NCBI GenBank assembly: GCA_019114135.1
Contig: DXGC01000010.1
Span: 1 to 32,942 of the forward strand
DNA length: 32,942 bases
From: Candidatus Corynebacterium avicola
GTDB taxonomy: Bacteria; Actinomycetota; Actinomycetes; Mycobacteriales; Mycobacteriaceae
Reading direction: 5' to 3'
How positions within the stretch are numbered: the stretch's first letter is position 1; the number at the start of each line of letters is the position of its first letter. This document shows positions 32,642 through 32,942 of this stretch, piece after piece. The translations under genes were made by a program, and so were the position numbers. The notes beneath the pieces were generated by a model, which worked only from the letters and a program-made list of their open reading frames with translations, made no database searches and was not told where the DNA came from.

Positions 32642-32657
32642 CCGGTCAGACAGCCAA
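32629..32657 (-). promoter_or_regulatory. SigA-type promoter for the TPR-HAD-tlyA operon
   Basis: On the minus strand TTGGCT (32657-32652) and TAGAAT (32634-32629) are separated by exactly 17 bases. Transcription would begin near 32622, with a leader of about 28 bases to the ATG at 32594. It is the clearest promoter in the window and heads the run of minus-strand genes down to der. Confidence 0.75.
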
Positions 32658-32710
32658 CCGTTGATGCACGGTGGCCAGACGGGGACCGGGTTCCGGCAGA
32701 AACGCCGGCT

Positions 32711-32729
32711 GGATAGAACTTGGCTATCC
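32711..32729. repeat. Inverted repeat in the rRNA-TPR intergenic space
   Basis: GGATAG-AACTTGG-CTATCC has perfect 6-bp arms. It lies 18 bases beyond the rRNA terminator stem and about 55 bases upstream of the -35 of the TPR promoter. No T tract follows, so it is not a good terminator. It may be a protein site or chance. Confidence 0.35.
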
Positions 32730-32746
32730 CGCTTTACACAAGGAAA

Positions 32747-32791
32747 GGCCCCGGCTGCAGAAGACCGTCAAGGTCTTCCACAACCGGGGCC
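32747..32791 (-). terminator. Terminator of the rRNA operon
   Basis: On the minus strand GGCCCCGG (32791-32784 region) pairs with CCGGGGCC (32754-32747), and an inner stem GAAGACC (32778-32772) pairs with GGTCTTC (32766-32760), giving a long interrupted hairpin. TTTCCTT follows directly. It lies about 23 bases past the 3' end of 5S rRNA. Confidence 0.88.
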
Positions 32792-32813
32792 CATCCCCAA
32801 TCTTCAAGTTTAA

Positions 32814-32931
32814 TGCCGGCGGCGACCTACTCTCCCACACCCTCCCAGGTGCAGTACCATCGGCGCAGGCAGGCTTAGCTTCCGGGTTCGGAAAGGGACC
32901 GGGCGTGACCCCGCCGCTAAAACCACCGACA
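32814..32931 (-). rRNA. rrf: 5S ribosomal RNA
   Basis: The minus strand reads as a full actinobacterial 5S rRNA of about 117 nt. Helix I forms between GTCGGTGGT (32930-32922) and GCCGCCGGC (32823-32815), using G-U pairs. The conserved CCGAACCCGGAAGCTAAG is present within 32867-32900, and TGGGAGAGTAGG lies near the 3' end. Exact ends are uncertain by one to three bases. The 23S and 16S genes should lie beyond the right edge on the same strand. Confidence 0.95.
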
Positions 32932-32942
32932 AACACAAACAG

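Noticed and set aside
32693..32708. CCGGC-AGAAAC-GCCGG hairpin
   Set aside because: It has only 5-bp GC arms with no T tract; such hairpins are frequent by chance in high-GC DNA.

Overview
The window is chromosomal DNA from a high-GC actinobacterium, most likely a Corynebacterium. The main evidence is gene order. The right half follows the Mycobacterium tuberculosis Rv1691-Rv1713 block almost gene for gene: TPR protein, HAD phosphatase, a small protein, tlyA, nadK, recN, steA/Rv1697, steB/Rv1698, pyrG, Nudix hydrolase, xerD, parA, scpA, scpB, rluB, cmk, der. A BioQ-like and a DtxR-like operator, a SteAB pair, GTG starts and TANNNT -10 hexamers close to start codons fit the same group. The species cannot be fixed from the sequence alone.

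Layout. Bases 1-1086 hold the end of an alpha/beta hydrolase, an RraA-family gene, a tRNA-Pro(GGG) and a strong terminator. Bases 1101-4507 (minus) are the conserved but poorly understood trio of circularly permuted ATP-grasp, alpha-E and transglutaminase-like proteins; here the ATP-grasp protein carries a C-terminal polyglutamine tract. Bases 4627-7126 hold a hotdog thioesterase-like gene and bioA-bioD behind a palindromic operator. A lipoprotein Cu/Zn superoxide dismutase follows (7251-7982). A divergent S-methylmethionine permease / homocysteine methyltransferase pair (8006-10486) shares two interlocked -10 elements. Bases 10461-13590 (minus) are an iron-siderophore-type ABC transporter without a binding protein, behind DtxR-like sites. 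A DUF4395 membrane protein follows (13704-14279).

From 14329 to 32594 all genes are on the minus strand with short gaps or overlaps, and probably form one or a few long transcripts. A clear promoter at 32629-32657, whose -10 sits inside a perfect inverted repeat, heads the block. The genes serve RNA modification (tlyA, rluB), DNA repair and chromosome segregation (recN, xerD, parA, scpA, scpB), nucleotide and cofactor supply (pyrG, nadK, cmk), ribosome assembly (der) and daughter-cell separation (steA, steB). Unusual points are a cytidylate kinase-Der fusion joined by an acidic linker, an added LysR regulator between recN and steA, an RGG/RDDRR-rich arm on the TPR protein, and several 9-10 bp tandem repeats at gene ends. 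At the right edge a 5S rRNA gene and its terminator mark the end of an rRNA operon that continues out of the window.

No CRISPR array, insertion sequence, prophage or obvious defence system was seen. The best candidates for undescribed biology are the ATP-grasp/alpha-E/transglutaminase operon with its polyQ tail and the RGG-TPR protein beside the rRNA operon.
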